DNA of 64,000 nucleotides from Brucella tritici (GTDB taxonomy: Bacteria > Pseudomonadota > Alphaproteobacteria > Rhizobiales > Rhizobiaceae). Numbering within the stretch: the stretch's first letter is position 1; every line of letters starts with the position of its first letter. Positions 25,624-37,035 of the stretch are shown here, piece after piece. The position numbers and the translations under genes were made by a program. The notes under the pieces are model-generated. The model was not told where the DNA came from. It ran no database searches and saw only the letters and a program-made list of their open reading frames with translations. The stretch is taken from contig NZ_CADEAR010000006.1 in assembly GCF_902825325.1 (NCBI RefSeq), positions 244,274 to 308,273 of the forward strand, given 5' to 3'.

Positions 25624-27156
25624 ATGCAGGAACTTCTTGAACAGCTCGAAGCCCGTCGCGCGGAGGCCCGCCTTGGCGGCGGCCAGCGCCGCATCGATGC
25701 CCAGCACGGCAAAGGCAAGCTCACTGCCCGCGAAAGGATCGAAGTGCTTCTCGACGAGGGATCGTTCGAGGAGTTCGACATGTATGTCACCCACCGCTGC
25801 ACCGACTTCGGCATGGAAAAGCAGAAGGTTGCCGGAGACGGCGTGGTGACAGGCTGGGGCACGATCAACGGTCGGCAGGTCTATGTGTTCAGCCAGGATT
25901 TTACCGTTCTGGGCGGCTCATTGTCCGAAACCCATGCACAGAAAATCTGCAAGATCATGGATATGGCCATGAAGAACGGCGCGCCGGTCATCGGGCTCAA
26001 CGATTCCGGTGGCGCCCGCATTCAGGAAGGCGTTGCGTCGCTCGCGGGTTATGCCGACGTGTTCAAGCGCAATGTGGATGCATCCGGTGTGGTGCCGCAG
26101 ATCTCCGTCATCATGGGCCCCTGTGCTGGCGGCGCGGTCTACTCGCCTGCCATGACCGACTTCATCTTCATGGTGCGTGACAGTTCCTATATGTTCGTGA
26201 CAGGCCCCGACGTGGTGAAAACCGTGACCAACGAAATTGTCACGGCGGAGGAACTGGGCGGTGCCTCGACCCACACCAGAAAATCATCGGTCGCCGACGG
26301 CGCTTATGAGAACGATATCGAAGCGCTGGAACAGGTCCGCATTCTGTTCGACTTCCTGCCGCTCAACAATCGCGAAAAGCCGCCCGTACGTCCGGTATTC
26401 GACGATCCGGCACGGCTCGAAATGCGGCTCGACACATTGATCCCGGATAGCGCCACCAAGCCCTACGACATGAAGGAGCTTATCCACGCGCTGGCAGACG
26501 AAAGCGATTTCTTCGAAATTCAGGAATCTTTTGCAAAGAACATCATCACCGGCTTCATTCGCATGGACGGTCAAACCATCGGTGTGGTCGCAAACCAGCC
26601 CATGGTGCTTGCCGGTTGTCTTGATATCGATTCATCGCGCAAGGCTGCCCGCTTTGTTCGCTTTTGCGATGCCTTCAATATCCCGATCCTGACCCTTGTG
26701 GACGTTCCGGGCTTCCTGCCGGGCACGGCACAGGAATATGGCGGCGTCATCAAGCACGGCGCAAAGCTGCTCTTCGCCTATTCGCAAGCCACCGTTCCCA
26801 TGGTCACGCTTATCACCCGCAAGGCCTATGGTGGAGCCTATGACGTGATGGCCTCGAAACATATCGGCGCTGACATCAATTATGCATGGCCGACGGCGGA
26901 AATCGCGGTCATGGGTGCCAAGGGGGCAACAGAAATTCTCTATCGTTCGGAACTGGGCGATGTCGAGAAAATCGCCGCGCGCACGAAGGAGTATGAGGAG
27001 CGTTTTGCTAATCCGTTCGTGGCCGCTGAACGTGGATTCATCGACGAAGTCATCATGCCGCATTCCTCGCGCCGCCGCATTGCCCGCGCTTTTGCCAGCC
27101 TGCGCAATAAGCAGCAAAGCACGCCATGGAAGAAGCACGACACCATTCCGCTTTAG
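25624..27156 (+). CDS. pccB: Propionyl-CoA carboxylase beta (carboxyltransferase) subunit
   Basis: Carboxyltransferase subunit that moves CO2 from biotin to propionyl-CoA, giving (S)-methylmalonyl-CoA. It has 510 residues, the family length. Both crotonase-like halves are visible: [20 protein letters not shown] near 130-150 and [20 protein letters not shown] near 160-180 in the N half; [21 protein letters not shown] and [13 protein letters not shown] in the C half. The start has GGGGAC upstream. It is first in a plus-strand run pccB-pccA-scpA, with a RIME-like palindrome in the gap to pccA. Confidence 0.95.
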   Translation: MQELLEQLEARRAEARLGGGQRRIDAQHGKGKLTARERIEVLLDEGSFEEFDMYVTHRCTDFGMEKQKVAGDGVVTGWGTINGRQVYVFSQDFTVLGGSLSETHAQKICKIMDMAMKNGAPVIGLNDSGGARIQEGVASLAGYADVFKRNVDASGVVPQISVIMGPCAGGAVYSPAMTDFIFMVRDSSYMFVTGPDVVKTVTNEIVTAEELGGASTHTRKSSVADGAYENDIEALEQVRILFDFLPLNNREKPPVRPVFDDPARLEMRLDTLIPDSATKPYDMKELIHALADESDFFEIQESFAKNIITGFIRMDGQTIGVVANQPMVLAGCLDIDSSRKAARFVRFCDAFNIPILTLVDVPGFLPGTAQEYGGVIKHGAKLLFAYSQATVPMVTLITRKAYGGAYDVMASKHIGADINYAWPTAEIAVMGAKGATEILYRSELGDVEKIAARTKEYEERFANPFVAAERGFIDEVIMPHSSRRRIARAFASLRNKQQSTPWKKHDTIPL

Positions 27157-27160
27157 TTTC

Positions 27161-27205
27161 GCATGATCTTATCCGAAAACCGGTTCCCACTTTTCGGGAT
27201 CATGC
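27161..27205. repeat. RIME-like palindromic mosaic element
   Basis: A 45-base palindrome with GCATGATC/GATCATGC ends (27161-27168, 27198-27205) and inner CCGAAAA/TTTTCGG arms (27173-27179, 27191-27197). I recognise this as the short repeat common in intergenic DNA of Rhizobium, Mesorhizobium, Ochrobactrum and Brucella (RIME-type). It lies five bases after the pccB stop, inside an operon, where it may stabilise or attenuate the message. Confidence 0.8.
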
Positions 27206-27240
27206 CGTGGCAATGATCCGGTTCATTTGAGTAAAAGCAC

Positions 27241-29244
27241 ATGATCAAGAAAATTCTCATTGCCAATCGCGGCGAAATCGCATGCCGGGTCATCAAGACG
27301 GCGAAGAAAATGGGCATCGCAACGGTGGCGGTCTATTCCGACGCCGACCGCAACGCCCTGCATGTCAAAATGGCCGACGAAGCAATCCATATCGGACCAG
27401 CGCCGTCCAATCAGTCCTATATCGTCATCGACAAGATCCTCGCGGCTATCAAGGAAACCGGCGCGGATGCCGTGCATCCCGGCTATGGCTTTCTGTCGGA
27501 AAATCCGCGTTTCGCTCAAGCACTGAAGGCCGCCAACGTCACCTTCATCGGGCCGCCGGTGAACGCAATTGACGCCATGGGCGACAAGATTACCTCGAAG
27601 AAGCTTGCATCCGAAGCCGGTGTTTCCACTGTGCCCGGTCATATGGGTTTGATCGAGGACGCCGACGAAGCAGTTCGCATTTCCACATCCATCGGCTATC
27701 CTGTGATGATCAAGGCTTCTGCTGGCGGCGGCGGTAAAGGCATGCGCATCGCGTGGAACGACGACGAAGCTCGCGAAGGTTTCCAGCTATCGCGCAACGA
27801 GGCAAAGTCCTCTTTCGGCGACGACCGCATCTTCATCGAAAAATTCGTCACGCAGCCGCGCCATATCGAAATTCAGGTTCTGGGCGATCAGCACGGTAAC
27901 GTTGTCTATCTCGGTGAACGCGAATGCTCGATCCAGCGCCGCAATCAGAAGGTCATCGAAGAGGCGCCGTCACCCTTCCTTGATGAAGCGACCCGCAAGG
28001 CCATGGGCGAACAGGCCGTGGCTCTCGCAAAAGCGGTTGGATATTTTTCAGCCGGCACGGTGGAATTCATCGTTGATGGCGCGCGTCAATTCTACTTCCT
28101 TGAAATGAATACGCGTTTGCAGGTCGAGCATCCGGTGACGGAACTCATTACCGGCATCGACCTCGTGGAAGAAATGATCCGCGTTGCATCTGGAGAAAAG
28201 CTCCGTTTCGACCAGAGCGACGTGAAGCTGAACGGTTGGGCAATGGAAAGCCGCCTCTACGCGGAAGACCCATATCGTAACTTCCTGCCTTCTATCGGCA
28301 GACTTACCCGTTATCGCCCTCCAGTCGAAGGCCGCAATTCGGATGGTACAATCGTGCGCAACGATACCGGCGTGTTCGAAGGCGGCGAAATTTCGATGTA
28401 TTATGATCCGATGATCGCAAAGCTCTGCACGTGGGGCCCGGACCGCATCAGCGCCATCAATGCAATGGGAGATGCTCTGGACGCATTCGAGGTTGAAGGC
28501 ATCGGCCACAACCTGCCTTTCCTGTCGGCTGTGATGGATCATCCACGCTTCCGCGAGGGTGCCCTCACAACCGCATTCATCGCCGAGGAATATCCGGACG
28601 GCTTTGCCGGAGTATCGGTTTCCGAAGATGATGCGCGGGTGCTTGCAGCAGTTGCAGCCCAGATCAATCTGGCAATCGAACAGCGCAACGTGCAGATTAC
28701 CGGGCGGATTTCCAGCGAACAGCAATCTGTGGCGACCGACTGGGTGGCGACACTTGGCGGGCTCACTTTGCCGGTTCGAATTGCAGAAGGTGAAGGCGGA
28801 ACGACGATCAATTTCGTGGATGGCGGCAGCCTGCCAGTTGCCAGCGACTGGCATCCGGGCAGCCATCTGGGCTCGTTTACCGTTGGCGGCAAGCCCATCG
28901 CTATCAAGGTTTCGCGCTCGGGCACTGGCTGGCGTTTGCGCTGGCGCGGTATGGATGTAGTTGCCCACGTCCGCAGGCCGCGCATCGCAGAACTTGCACA
29001 GCTCATGCCGGTAAAGCTGCCTCCTGATACGTCAAAGATGTTGCTCTGCCCGATGCCCGGCGTCATCACATCAATCCTTGTCAAGAATGGTGAAACGGTC
29101 GAGGCTGGTCAGCCGCTGGCCACCGTGGAAGCCATGAAGATGGAAAACGTGCTGCGAGCGGAACGCCGTGCTACCGTAAAGCGCATTACGGCGGAAGCAG
29201 GTGCAAGCCTCGCCGTGGATGAACTGATTATGGAATTTGAGTGA
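27241..29244 (+). CDS. pccA: Propionyl-CoA carboxylase alpha subunit (biotin carboxylase and BCCP)
   Basis: A 667-residue protein: biotin carboxylase domain (1-445, [18 protein letters not shown] at the start; ATP-grasp loop [13 protein letters not shown] near 160-172; [10 protein letters not shown] near 291-300), a linker domain, and a C-terminal biotinyl domain with the biotin Lys at 633 in EAMKMEN. It supplies carboxybiotin to PccB. The stop overlaps the GTG-TG region before methylmalonyl-CoA mutase, whose ATG follows eight bases later. Enzymatic assignment to propionyl-CoA rather than other acyl-CoAs rests on neighbours pccB and mutase. Confidence 0.94.
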   Translation: MIKKILIANRGEIACRVIKTAKKMGIATVAVYSDADRNALHVKMADEAIHIGPAPSNQSYIVIDKILAAIKETGADAVHPGYGFLSENPRFAQALKAANVTFIGPPVNAIDAMGDKITSKKLASEAGVSTVPGHMGLIEDADEAVRISTSIGYPVMIKASAGGGGKGMRIAWNDDEAREGFQLSRNEAKSSFGDDRIFIEKFVTQPRHIEIQVLGDQHGNVVYLGERECSIQRRNQKVIEEAPSPFLDEATRKAMGEQAVALAKAVGYFSAGTVEFIVDGARQFYFLEMNTRLQVEHPVTELITGIDLVEEMIRVASGEKLRFDQSDVKLNGWAMESRLYAEDPYRNFLPSIGRLTRYRPPVEGRNSDGTIVRNDTGVFEGGEISMYYDPMIAKLCTWGPDRISAINAMGDALDAFEVEGIGHNLPFLSAVMDHPRFREGALTTAFIAEEYPDGFAGVSVSEDDARVLAAVAAQINLAIEQRNVQITGRISSEQQSVATDWVATLGGLTLPVRIAEGEGGTTINFVDGGSLPVASDWHPGSHLGSFTVGGKPIAIKVSRSGTGWRLRWRGMDVVAHVRRPRIAELAQLMPVKLPPDTSKMLLCPMPGVITSILVKNGETVEAGQPLATVEAMKMENVLRAERRATVKRITAEAGASLAVDELIMEFE

Positions 29245-29252
29245 GGTTCGAT

Positions 29253-31397
29253 ATGAGCGAGCGCCCCACCACCCGAGCAGACTGGGAAACCTTGGCCGAG
29301 AAGGAACTGAAACGGCCAGTCGACAGCCTCACTTGGCATACGCCGGAAGGCATTGACGTCAAGCCGCTCTACACGGAAGACGACCTGCAGGGCATCGACC
29401 ATCTGGGCACCCTGCCCGGTTTTGAGCCTTTCCTGCGCGGGCCGCGTGCAACCATGTATGCGGGCCGTCCATGGACCATCCGGCAATATGCGGGCTTCTC
29501 CACGGCTGAAGAATCAAACGCCTTCTACCGCAAGGCTCTTGCCGCTGGTCAGCAGGGCGTTTCGGTTGCTTTCGACCTTGCCACGCATCGCGGTTATGAC
29601 AGCGACCATCCACGCGTTGAAGGTGATGTGGGCAAGGCTGGCGTTGCCATCGATTCCGTGGAGGACATGAAGGTTCTTTTCGATGGCATCCCGCTTGAAA
29701 AAATCTCCGTTTCCATGACCATGAACGGTGCGGTGATCCCGATTCTCGCCAATTTCATTGTGGCGGGTGAAGAACAGGGCGTTCCCCGCGCGCAGCTTTC
29801 CGGAACGATCCAGAACGACATTCTCAAGGAGTTCATGGTCCGCAATACCTATATCTATCCGCCGGAACCCTCCATGCGGATCATTGCGGATATCATCGCC
29901 TATACCGCTACCGAAATGCCGAAGTTCAACTCGATTTCCATTTCCGGCTATCACATGCAGGAAGCGGGCGCGACGCTGGTTCAGGAACTGGCCTTCACGC
30001 TTGCGGATGGCCGTGAATATGTACGCGCAGCCCTGAACAAGGGCCTGAATGTCGATGATTTTGCGGGTCGCCTGTCGTTCTTCTTCGCTATAGGCATGAA
30101 CTTCTTCATGGAAATCGCCAAGCTGCGCGCTGCGCGCCTGCTTTGGTCGCGCATCATGAAGGAATTCGATCCGAAGAAACCCGGCTCGCTGATGTTGCGT
30201 ACGCATTGCCAGACTTCAGGCGTATCGCTTCAGGAACAGGACCCTTATAACAATATCGTCCGCACGGCATTTGAAGCAATGTCTGCGGCACTCGGCGGCA
30301 CCCAGTCGCTCCACACCAATTCCTTCGACGAAGCCATTGCTTTGCCGACAGAATTTTCGGCTCGCATTGCCCGCAATACACAGCTTATCCTCCAGAACGA
30401 AACCGGTGTGACCAAAGTAGTCGATCCACTGGCAGGTTCTTATTACATTGAAAGCCTCACCAATGAACTGGCCGAAAAGGCATGGGCACTGATCGAGGAA
30501 GTCGAGAAACTCGGCGGCATGACAAAGGCTGTCGAAAGCGGCCTTCCGAAGCGCCTCATCGAAGAAGCAGCCACCAAACGGCAGGCAGCAGTCGACAAGG
30601 GCGAAGAAGTCATTGTCGGGGTCAACAAATTCCGCCTCGAGCAGGAAGACGAAATCGACATTCTGGAAATCGACAATAGCGCCGTTCGCCAGTCGCAGAT
30701 TGTACGTCTCAATCGTATCAAGGAAACGCGCAGCAAGGTAAAAGTCGAAGCAGCCCTTGCGGAGTTGGAAAAAGTCGCCAGGACCGGTGAAGGCAATCTT
30801 CTCGCGGCCGCCGTTGAAGCTTCCCGCGCCCGCGCCAGCGTCGGTGAAATTTCCGATGCCATGCGCCACGCATTTGGAGATCATGCCGCCGTTCCGAAAA
30901 TCGTCAAGAAAGTCTACGGCGCGGCCTACAAGGACGAGCCGGAATATCAGACGCTGGTTGACCGGCTCGGTGATTTCTCGAAGCAGATCGGTGAAACCCC
31001 GAAAGTGATGGTGGCAAAGCTCGGCCAGGACGGCCATGATCGCGGCGCCAAAATCATTGCGTCAGCATTTGGTGATATCGGCTTCGAAGTATTGGCTGGC
31101 CCCCTGTTTCAGACTCCAGATGAAGCAGCCGATATGGCGATCAAGTCCAAGGTGCATGTTCTTGGAGTTTCGTCGCTTGCAGCCGGTCACAAAACGCTCC
31201 TGCCGCAGCTTGTCGACACCCTCCGCAAGAAGGGCGCGGAAAATATCATCGTCGTCTGCGGCGGTGTCGTTCCGCGTCAGGATTATCAGTATCTGTTCGA
31301 CCATGGTGTGGCGGCAGTATTCGGACCAGGTTCGAATGTGCTCGACTGCGCCCGCGCCGTGCTCGATCTGATGGAAGGCAAGCGTCGCAATCTGTGA
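29253..31397 (+). CDS. scpA: Methylmalonyl-CoA mutase (single-chain)
   Basis: Adenosylcobalamin enzyme converting (R)-methylmalonyl-CoA to succinyl-CoA, completing propionate entry into the TCA cycle. It has 714 residues, including the substrate TIM barrel (about 30-420; [11 protein letters not shown] near 313-323) and the C-terminal B12-binding domain with DGHDRG at 593-598 (the DXHXXG motif). The ATG at 29253 has GAGG before it; an in-frame GTG at 29241 is less likely. It is the third gene of the pcc run. No methylmalonyl-CoA epimerase or MeaB is in view and must be elsewhere. Confidence 0.95.
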   Translation: MSERPTTRADWETLAEKELKRPVDSLTWHTPEGIDVKPLYTEDDLQGIDHLGTLPGFEPFLRGPRATMYAGRPWTIRQYAGFSTAEESNAFYRKALAAGQQGVSVAFDLATHRGYDSDHPRVEGDVGKAGVAIDSVEDMKVLFDGIPLEKISVSMTMNGAVIPILANFIVAGEEQGVPRAQLSGTIQNDILKEFMVRNTYIYPPEPSMRIIADIIAYTATEMPKFNSISISGYHMQEAGATLVQELAFTLADGREYVRAALNKGLNVDDFAGRLSFFFAIGMNFFMEIAKLRAARLLWSRIMKEFDPKKPGSLMLRTHCQTSGVSLQEQDPYNNIVRTAFEAMSAALGGTQSLHTNSFDEAIALPTEFSARIARNTQLILQNETGVTKVVDPLAGSYYIESLTNELAEKAWALIEEVEKLGGMTKAVESGLPKRLIEEAATKRQAAVDKGEEVIVGVNKFRLEQEDEIDILEIDNSAVRQSQIVRLNRIKETRSKVKVEAALAELEKVARTGEGNLLAAAVEASRARASVGEISDAMRHAFGDHAAVPKIVKKVYGAAYKDEPEYQTLVDRLGDFSKQIGETPKVMVAKLGQDGHDRGAKIIASAFGDIGFEVLAGPLFQTPDEAADMAIKSKVHVLGVSSLAAGHKTLLPQLVDTLRKKGAENIIVVCGGVVPRQDYQYLFDHGVAAVFGPGSNVLDCARAVLDLMEGKRRNL

Positions 31398-31448
31398 GTA
31401 TTTTCAGATAGATACGCCCATTACAGGACTCATTTTCTGAACAACTTC

Positions 31449-31475
31449 AGAAGCCGGGTGAATAGCCCGGCTTCT
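31449..31475. terminator. Hairpin terminator between the mutase gene and the convergent gene
   Basis: Ten-base stem (31449-31458 with 31466-31475), seven-base loop. The tail after the stem on the plus strand is only TGCTTAT, so efficiency is uncertain. It lies between convergent genes. Confidence 0.6.
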
Positions 31476-31491
31476 TGCTTATAACCATCGT

Positions 31492-32355
<864 letters not shown>

Positions 32356-32433
32356 GCAACACATCTTCCCGGCGTGACGTTCAGGCCTATATCTCCTCAG
32401 CAGAGATCTTGTCGTTAGCAGAAAGGATGTCCC

Positions 32434-32970
32434 ATGGCCGTCACCAAAAAGCAGGAAGCTCGCGCTCTCAATGCCGACGAAAAAGAGTTGGTGGAAAAGT
32501 CGCATCATCCTTTTTTGCAGGACGTTCCCGACGAAGAGCTTTCCCATCTGGCAAAGCTGATCCGCGAACGCCGTAAAAAGGCAAAAGACCAGGCCCACCA
32601 ACGCAGACGTGAAATGCGTGGAAAGGGCACGGCTCGCGGCGCAACGCCCTCCAAGGCGGATGAAGGTTCACACTTGAAAGTTTCTGTACTGGCCATGGCC
32701 GTGCGTCGCATCAATACCGAAGTTGAACGTCGTCGTCGAATGTCCGCCAGCGCAGAATTAATAGCCAATGCCCGAAAGGCACTCGCGACCAAAGAAGCAA
32801 ACGAGAAAAAGGGGAAGGATTTCAACACGCGTCATGCGCTTAATGGTATGCGCAACATCCCGAACGAAAAATACGACAGCCTTGTCCGTCCCGCAGAACG
32901 TGGACGGCTTCGGAAGGCCGCCAGCGTCGCTCAGGCAAAGAAGGATACTCGTCAGAAGGAAGCGGGCTAA
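32434..32970 (+). CDS. Basic hypothetical protein
   Basis: A 178-residue highly basic protein (many Lys/Arg/Ala), e.g. LIRERRKKAKDQAHQRRREM near 41-60 and RRINTEVERRRRMSASAELI near 91-110, probably helical and nucleic-acid binding. The middle has an ALATKEANEKKGKDF stretch and the end RLRKAASVAQAKKDTRQKEAG. No signal or membrane segment. AAAGGA precedes the ATG. It is followed immediately by a palindromic element at 32970. It resembles short conserved Rhizobiales proteins of unknown function; I cannot name a family. Confidence 0.6.
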   Translation: MAVTKKQEARALNADEKELVEKSHHPFLQDVPDEELSHLAKLIRERRKKAKDQAHQRRREMRGKGTARGATPSKADEGSHLKVSVLAMAVRRINTEVERRRRMSASAELIANARKALATKEANEKKGKDFNTRHALNGMRNIPNEKYDSLVRPAERGRLRKAASVAQAKKDTRQKEAG

Positions 32971-33013
32971 AGCTTGTTGCCCAAAAGTGGAAGCTAATTT
33001 GGGTAACAAGCTT
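32970..33013. repeat. Palindromic element related to the RIME repeat
   Basis: A 44-base palindrome: AAGCTTGTT (32970-32978) with AACAAGCTT (33005-33013), inner CCCAAA (32980-32985) with TTTGGG (32998-33003). Its loop CCCAAAAGTGGAAGC parallels the CCGAAAAGTGGGAACC loop of the reverse complement of the element at 27161, with a different outer arm. It overlaps the last base of the preceding gene and may serve as its terminator hairpin. Confidence 0.6.
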
Positions 33014-33025
33014 GAAAATGAATGG

Positions 33026-33871
33026 CTACAGCATTTCTAGCGCCGTCTTTCGGGCAGGTGGCGCGAAAGCCCGATCCAGAAGTTTCAATTGATCTTCGGA
33101 AAGCCGCAGTTCTGCGGCTTTTCTGTTATCCCGCACATGATGCAGGTTGGAGGATTTTGGAATTGCAATGACATTCCCGCTACGCATCGTCCAGGCAAGC
33201 GCGACCGAGGCAGGCGTTCCTCCCGTTTCGCTTGCAATCTCTGCCAGTACGGGATTGCCCAGCAATCGACCCTGTTCAATGGGCGAATAAGCCATAAGTG
33301 GAATTTTGCGCTCAGCACACCATGGCATCAGATCAAATTCCGGACCTCGTCGCGTCAGATTGTAGAGTATCTGGTTTGTCGAGACGGCCTTGCCACCCGT
33401 TATACCGACCAGCTCTTTCATGTCAGCCGTATCGAAATTGCTGACGCCCCAGCTCACGATCTTCCCGGCATGCTGCAATTCTTCGAATGCCGCGACGATC
33501 TCTTCAAGTGGATATCGCCCACGCCAGTGCAGCAGATACAGATCGATATGATCAGTGCGAAGGCGCTGCAAGCTTCTCTCGCAGGCCTCAATCGTGCCGT
33601 TCCGTGACGCATTGAACGGCAATACCTTGCTAACGATAAACACGTCGTCACGGCGTCCCGAAATGGCTTCGCCCACAACATCTTCCGCCTCGCCGTCTGC
33701 GTACATTTCCGCCGTATCGATCAGCGTCATCCCGAGATCGATACCGCTTCTCAATGCTTCGATTTCAGAGCGGCGTTGCGTGCTGTCCTCGCCCATATAC
33801 CAGGTGCCCTGCCCCAGCGCTGGAACCGTCTGGCCCGAAGGCAGGGTGATCTGTGGTACGGTACCGGTCAT
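33026..33871 (-). CDS. Aldo/keto reductase
   Basis: NADPH-dependent oxidoreductase of 281 residues, TIM-barrel fold. The catalytic tetrad positions are visible: DTAEMYADGEAEDVVG (Asp and Tyr, near 52-67), VSKVLP with Lys near 79, and YLLHWRG with His near 112. The ATG at 33871 has GGGGAA before it; six codons further up another ATG is in frame. The substrate is unknown. The best guess by family is a reductase of aldehydes or ketones in detoxification. It lies 76 bases from the end of murI, in the same direction. Confidence 0.92.
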   Translation of the reverse strand: MTGTVPQITLPSGQTVPALGQGTWYMGEDSTQRRSEIEALRSGIDLGMTLIDTAEMYADGEAEDVVGEAISGRRDDVFIVSKVLPFNASRNGTIEACERSLQRLRTDHIDLYLLHWRGRYPLEEIVAAFEELQHAGKIVSWGVSNFDTADMKELVGITGGKAVSTNQILYNLTRRGPEFDLMPWCAERKIPLMAYSPIEQGRLLGNPVLAEIASETGGTPASVALAWTMRSGNVIAIPKSSNLHHVRDNRKAAELRLSEDQLKLLDRAFAPPARKTALEML

Positions 33872-33946
33872 TGCATCTTCCCCTATCAAACGATCATTCC
33901 CATGATCGCTACACGTCCGGAAAATTCAAGGCCTAAGAATTAAGCC

Positions 33947-34783
33947 TCATGCAAAATGCAGGCCGAAGCCCTGCATGAGCCTGCGAATGGCATAATCCGG
34001 ATTTTGGGATGTCACCACCGCTAGATCATTGTGATGATGTAGCTCTTCATCGGCGCGGCGTGGTTTCAGCAGGGAGACAGTGCGCCGGGCGATCGCTTCC
34101 GCAGGATCGAGCCAGTCAACCGGCCATGGCGCCAAACGACGAAACACATTGGCAAGAAACGGATAGTGCGTGCAGGCCAGAACAACAATGTCGGTCCGGC
34201 TGTCATCCTGCTCAATGAAGCACGGGGCGATCTGGTCCACAACCAGCGCCTCATCGATCTTCTCGCCGCGAATATGCGCTTCCGCTACCGCCGCAAGCTG
34301 GTCAGCACCAACGAGACGAACATGACACTGGGAAGCAAACGATTGAATGAGATCGCGCGTATAAGCACGCCGCACAGTACCGGGGGTCGCCAGCACGGAA
34401 ACGAGCCCCGACGATGTTCTTTCGGCAGCGGGCTTGATTGCCGGCACTGTGCCGACAAACGGCACCGAAGGATAGGCTTGCCGTAAATCGTCCAACACCA
34501 GCGTGGAGGCCGTATTGCAGGCAATGACCGCGATTTCGGGATCATAAGCAGCGATGAGCTTGCCGAACAGCTCGACAATCCGCTCCCTCAACGCATCCTC
34601 TTCCCATCCGCCATAGGGAAACCCGGCATCGTCGGCAACGTAGACGAAGCGACGATCCGGCATAAGCACCCGCGCTTCGCGCAAAACCGTCAGCCCTCCG
34701 ATACCGCTGTCAAAAACCAGAATGGGTCTTTCGGCGTCGGCAGAAGGCATGGCGGAAAAGCTTACAGCGGGTGCGTTTTTCAT
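33947..34783 (-). CDS. murI: Glutamate racemase
   Basis: Converts L-glutamate to D-glutamate for peptidoglycan. It has 278 residues. The two catalytic cysteines are in IACNTAST (C89) and LACTHYPF (C204), and the N-terminal [12 protein letters not shown] is at 23-34. It is slightly longer than the 265-residue norm because of a 19-residue N-terminal extension. The ATG overlaps the stop of trmJ by four bases, so the two genes are cotranscribed. No MurI-GyrB regulatory tail is evident. Confidence 0.95.
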   Translation of the reverse strand: MKNAPAVSFSAMPSADAERPILVFDSGIGGLTVLREARVLMPDRRFVYVADDAGFPYGGWEEDALRERIVELFGKLIAAYDPEIAVIACNTASTLVLDDLRQAYPSVPFVGTVPAIKPAAERTSSGLVSVLATPGTVRRAYTRDLIQSFASQCHVRLVGADQLAAVAEAHIRGEKIDEALVVDQIAPCFIEQDDSRTDIVVLACTHYPFLANVFRRLAPWPVDWLDPAEAIARRTVSLLKPRRADEELHHHNDLAVVTSQNPDYAIRRLMQGFGLHFA

Positions 34784-35625
34784 TCGTCCTTGTCCTTTGT
34801 TGCCGGAGCCTCGCTCACAGGCTTGCGCGCACGGCCTTCCGGGGCACCCGAGCCACGCGGCTTCTTCGGTGTGAACACGTCAAGAGACGTAACAACGCCG
34901 CGTAGCAGCTTCAGCTCCGCAGATGCGAAACCGGCGCGCGTCAGTACGGCGCGCAAATTATTGACCATGATTTCCTTACGGGCTTCCGGGCGAAAATACC
35001 CTCTGACATCAAGAGCTTCTTCGAGATGATTAAAGAGTCCTTGCAACTCCTGCTTCGGCGCCATCTCAAGCTCCGGTCCACGGAACACCGTTTCAGTCTC
35101 CGTCTCAAGACCCGACTTCATCCATTCATAGGACATCAATAGAACGGCTTGCGCGATATTCAGCGATGCGAAGGCCGGATTGACCGGAAACGTCACCAGT
35201 TCGTCCGCCAGACCGACTTCCTCATTGCTGAGACCGAAGCGTTCGCGACCAAACAGGATGCCGGTCTTCTCTCCGGTCCTGAAACGGCGGCGCAGTTCGC
35301 CACCCGCTTCCACGGCGCTGCGAACCTGCTTGAAACCATCGCGTTCGCGTGCCGTTGTCGCATAGACGAAATTGAGATCGGCGATAGCAGAAGGGAGGTC
35401 GTCATAGACCACTGCATTGTCGATCACATGATCGGCCTTGCTGGCTGCTGCCCTCGCCTTCTCGCTTGGAAATTCCTCGCGCGGATTAACGAGACGCAGT
35501 TCAGCCAGACCAAAATTCGCCATGGCACGCGCCACCATGCCGATATTTTCCGGCAATTGCGGCTCCACCAGCACGATCGCCGGTCCTTCCGCGATAAAGG
35601 GGCGCTGTTTATCTGTTCCTGCCAT
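34780..35625 (-). CDS. trmJ: tRNA (cytidine/uridine-2'-O-)-methyltransferase TrmJ
   Basis: SPOUT-family RNA methyltransferase. It has 281 residues: [21 protein letters not shown] near 15-35, the AdoMet knot with [15 protein letters not shown] near 123-137, and [20 protein letters not shown] near 148-167. TrmJ methylates the ribose of position 32 in several tRNAs. The last about 35 residues are a charged, Pro-rich tail ([16 protein letters not shown]). The assignment over related TrmH-like enzymes rests on length and the ELR-VNPR segment. It overlaps murI by four bases. Confidence 0.88.
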   Translation of the reverse strand: MAGTDKQRPFIAEGPAIVLVEPQLPENIGMVARAMANFGLAELRLVNPREEFPSEKARAAASKADHVIDNAVVYDDLPSAIADLNFVYATTARERDGFKQVRSAVEAGGELRRRFRTGEKTGILFGRERFGLSNEEVGLADELVTFPVNPAFASLNIAQAVLLMSYEWMKSGLETETETVFRGPELEMAPKQELQGLFNHLEEALDVRGYFRPEARKEIMVNNLRAVLTRAGFASAELKLLRGVVTSLDVFTPKKPRGSGAPEGRARKPVSEAPATKDKDE

Positions 35626-35802
35626 GATCTCTTCCGCATTTGCTATCGTATCGTGGCGTTTCCCTTACATAATTGACGCGGAATCGCAAAGATTCCCCTT
35701 ACGTGTTTTACGGAAAAGCCTGTGTAGTAGCCCGATAACACCTGTTTGCCGCCCATTCATGCCAGACTGCTTCCACCAGATACAGGATCAAGGGAGGAAA
35801 CC

Positions 35803-36387
35803 ATGTCCGGTAAGAAGATACTCATGCTTTGCGGCGACTTTGGTGAGGACTATGAAACCATGGTCCCGTTCCAGACACTTTTGACGGTTGGCCACACGGT
35901 TCATGCGGTCTGCCCCGGAAAGAAGGCTGGCGATCATATCGCGACAGCCATTCACGACTTTGAGGGCCATCAGACCTATACGGAAAAGCCGGGGCATAAC
36001 TTCACGTTGAACGCTACCTTCGCCGAGGTGAAACCGGAGAGCTATGACGCACTTGTCATTCCCGGTGGCCGGGCACCGGAATATCTGCGTCTCGTCGGTA
36101 AGGTTATCGCCGTGGTGAAGCATTTCTTCGAGGCAAACAAGCCTGTTGCTGCAGTCTGCCACGGCGCGCAATTGCTGGCCGCAGCGCGCGTTCTGGAAGG
36201 TCGCACCTGCTCTGCCTATCCGGCCTGCCGCCCGGAAGTCGAGCTTGCCGGCGGCACCTATGCCGACATTCCGGTCGATCAGGCTGTCACGGATGGTAAT
36301 CTTGTCACGTCGCCCGCATGGCCCGCCCATCCGGCATGGCTGTCACAGTTCCTTACTGTGCTCGGCACCAGGATCACCCATAGCTGA
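35803..36387 (+). CDS. DJ-1/PfpI family protein
   Basis: A 194-residue flavodoxin-like protein, class I glutamine amidotransferase superfamily. The nucleophile is Cys in [13 protein letters not shown] (near 113-125), with a preceding [16 protein letters not shown] (near 81-96). The N-terminus is [21 protein letters not shown], which has the conserved Glu. Family members act as glyoxalase III/deglycases or proteases; activity here is not established. The ATG at 35803 has GGGAGGAAA before it; an upstream in-frame start adds 19 residues without a site. Confidence 0.85.
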   Translation: MSGKKILMLCGDFGEDYETMVPFQTLLTVGHTVHAVCPGKKAGDHIATAIHDFEGHQTYTEKPGHNFTLNATFAEVKPESYDALVIPGGRAPEYLRLVGKVIAVVKHFFEANKPVAAVCHGAQLLAAARVLEGRTCSAYPACRPEVELAGGTYADIPVDQAVTDGNLVTSPAWPAHPAWLSQFLTVLGTRITHS

Positions 36388-36478
36388 TCGCAACACCGCC
36401 CTGCCTGTTTGCCAACAAGGTTGCAGGTGGGGCGAAACTGAGCGACAGTAAGGTTGGGAGAATGATCCGGAGGAAATC

Positions 36479-36877
36479 ATGTGCAGGCTGTTCATCGGTG
36501 CCGATCCTGAACTCTGGCTGAGCGTGACACGTTCGCTGCGTATCGACGGCGTTGTAACGAGCGTCCGGCTTGAGAATTTCTTCTGGTGGGCTCTGGAAGA
36601 TATTGCGGCACGCGATGATCTCACGGTCAGCCGCCTGATCGGCAAACTTTACGATGAATCACGCAATGAGGGGCACGACCTCGATAATTTTGCGTCGTTC
36701 CTGCGAGTCTGCTGCGGACGCTATCTTTCGCTACAGTTGAACGGCCTTGTTCCCACCGACAAGTCAACCGCCATCTCCACACTGGATGCGGAAACAATTT
36801 TGGTCAGGGAAAAGGAAAACTATCGCGAGCGGCAATCGTCATGGGAGAAATCTCACGTTAACAACCACGCCGCATAA
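36479..36877 (+). CDS. Ribbon-helix-helix domain protein
   Basis: A 132-residue protein with a ribbon-helix-helix domain of the RHH_4 type in its first 80 residues: RSLRIDGVVTSVRLENFFWWALEDIAARDDLTVSRLIGKL (in parts, near 18-60) is the beta-strand, helix, helix. The rest, including an acidic LDAETILVREKENYRE, is unstructured. It begins MCRLFIGADPELW, and the ATG at 36479 has GGAGGAAAT before it. RHH proteins bind DNA as dimers; target unknown. It stands between a DJ-1 protein and icd, with no matching toxin gene. Confidence 0.8.
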   Translation: MCRLFIGADPELWLSVTRSLRIDGVVTSVRLENFFWWALEDIAARDDLTVSRLIGKLYDESRNEGHDLDNFASFLRVCCGRYLSLQLNGLVPTDKSTAISTLDAETILVREKENYRERQSSWEKSHVNNHAA

Positions 36878-37035
36878 TCTGCGCCATCAGAAAGCCGTTC
36901 CACACCCCTCGCAAATCTCTCCCGAAATTTTGACCACCTAAACGCTCTATAGGCCAAAGAATAAGCCTCTTACGCTTTGCCTTATTCGCCGTGAGTGCTA
37001 TACGGGCGCGACGCATTGAAAAAGAGGCTTCATCC

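Noticed and set aside
36479..36877. Ribbon-helix-helix protein as an antitoxin
   Set aside because: No toxin-like small gene lies next to it; the neighbours are a DJ-1 protein and icd, both independent genes.
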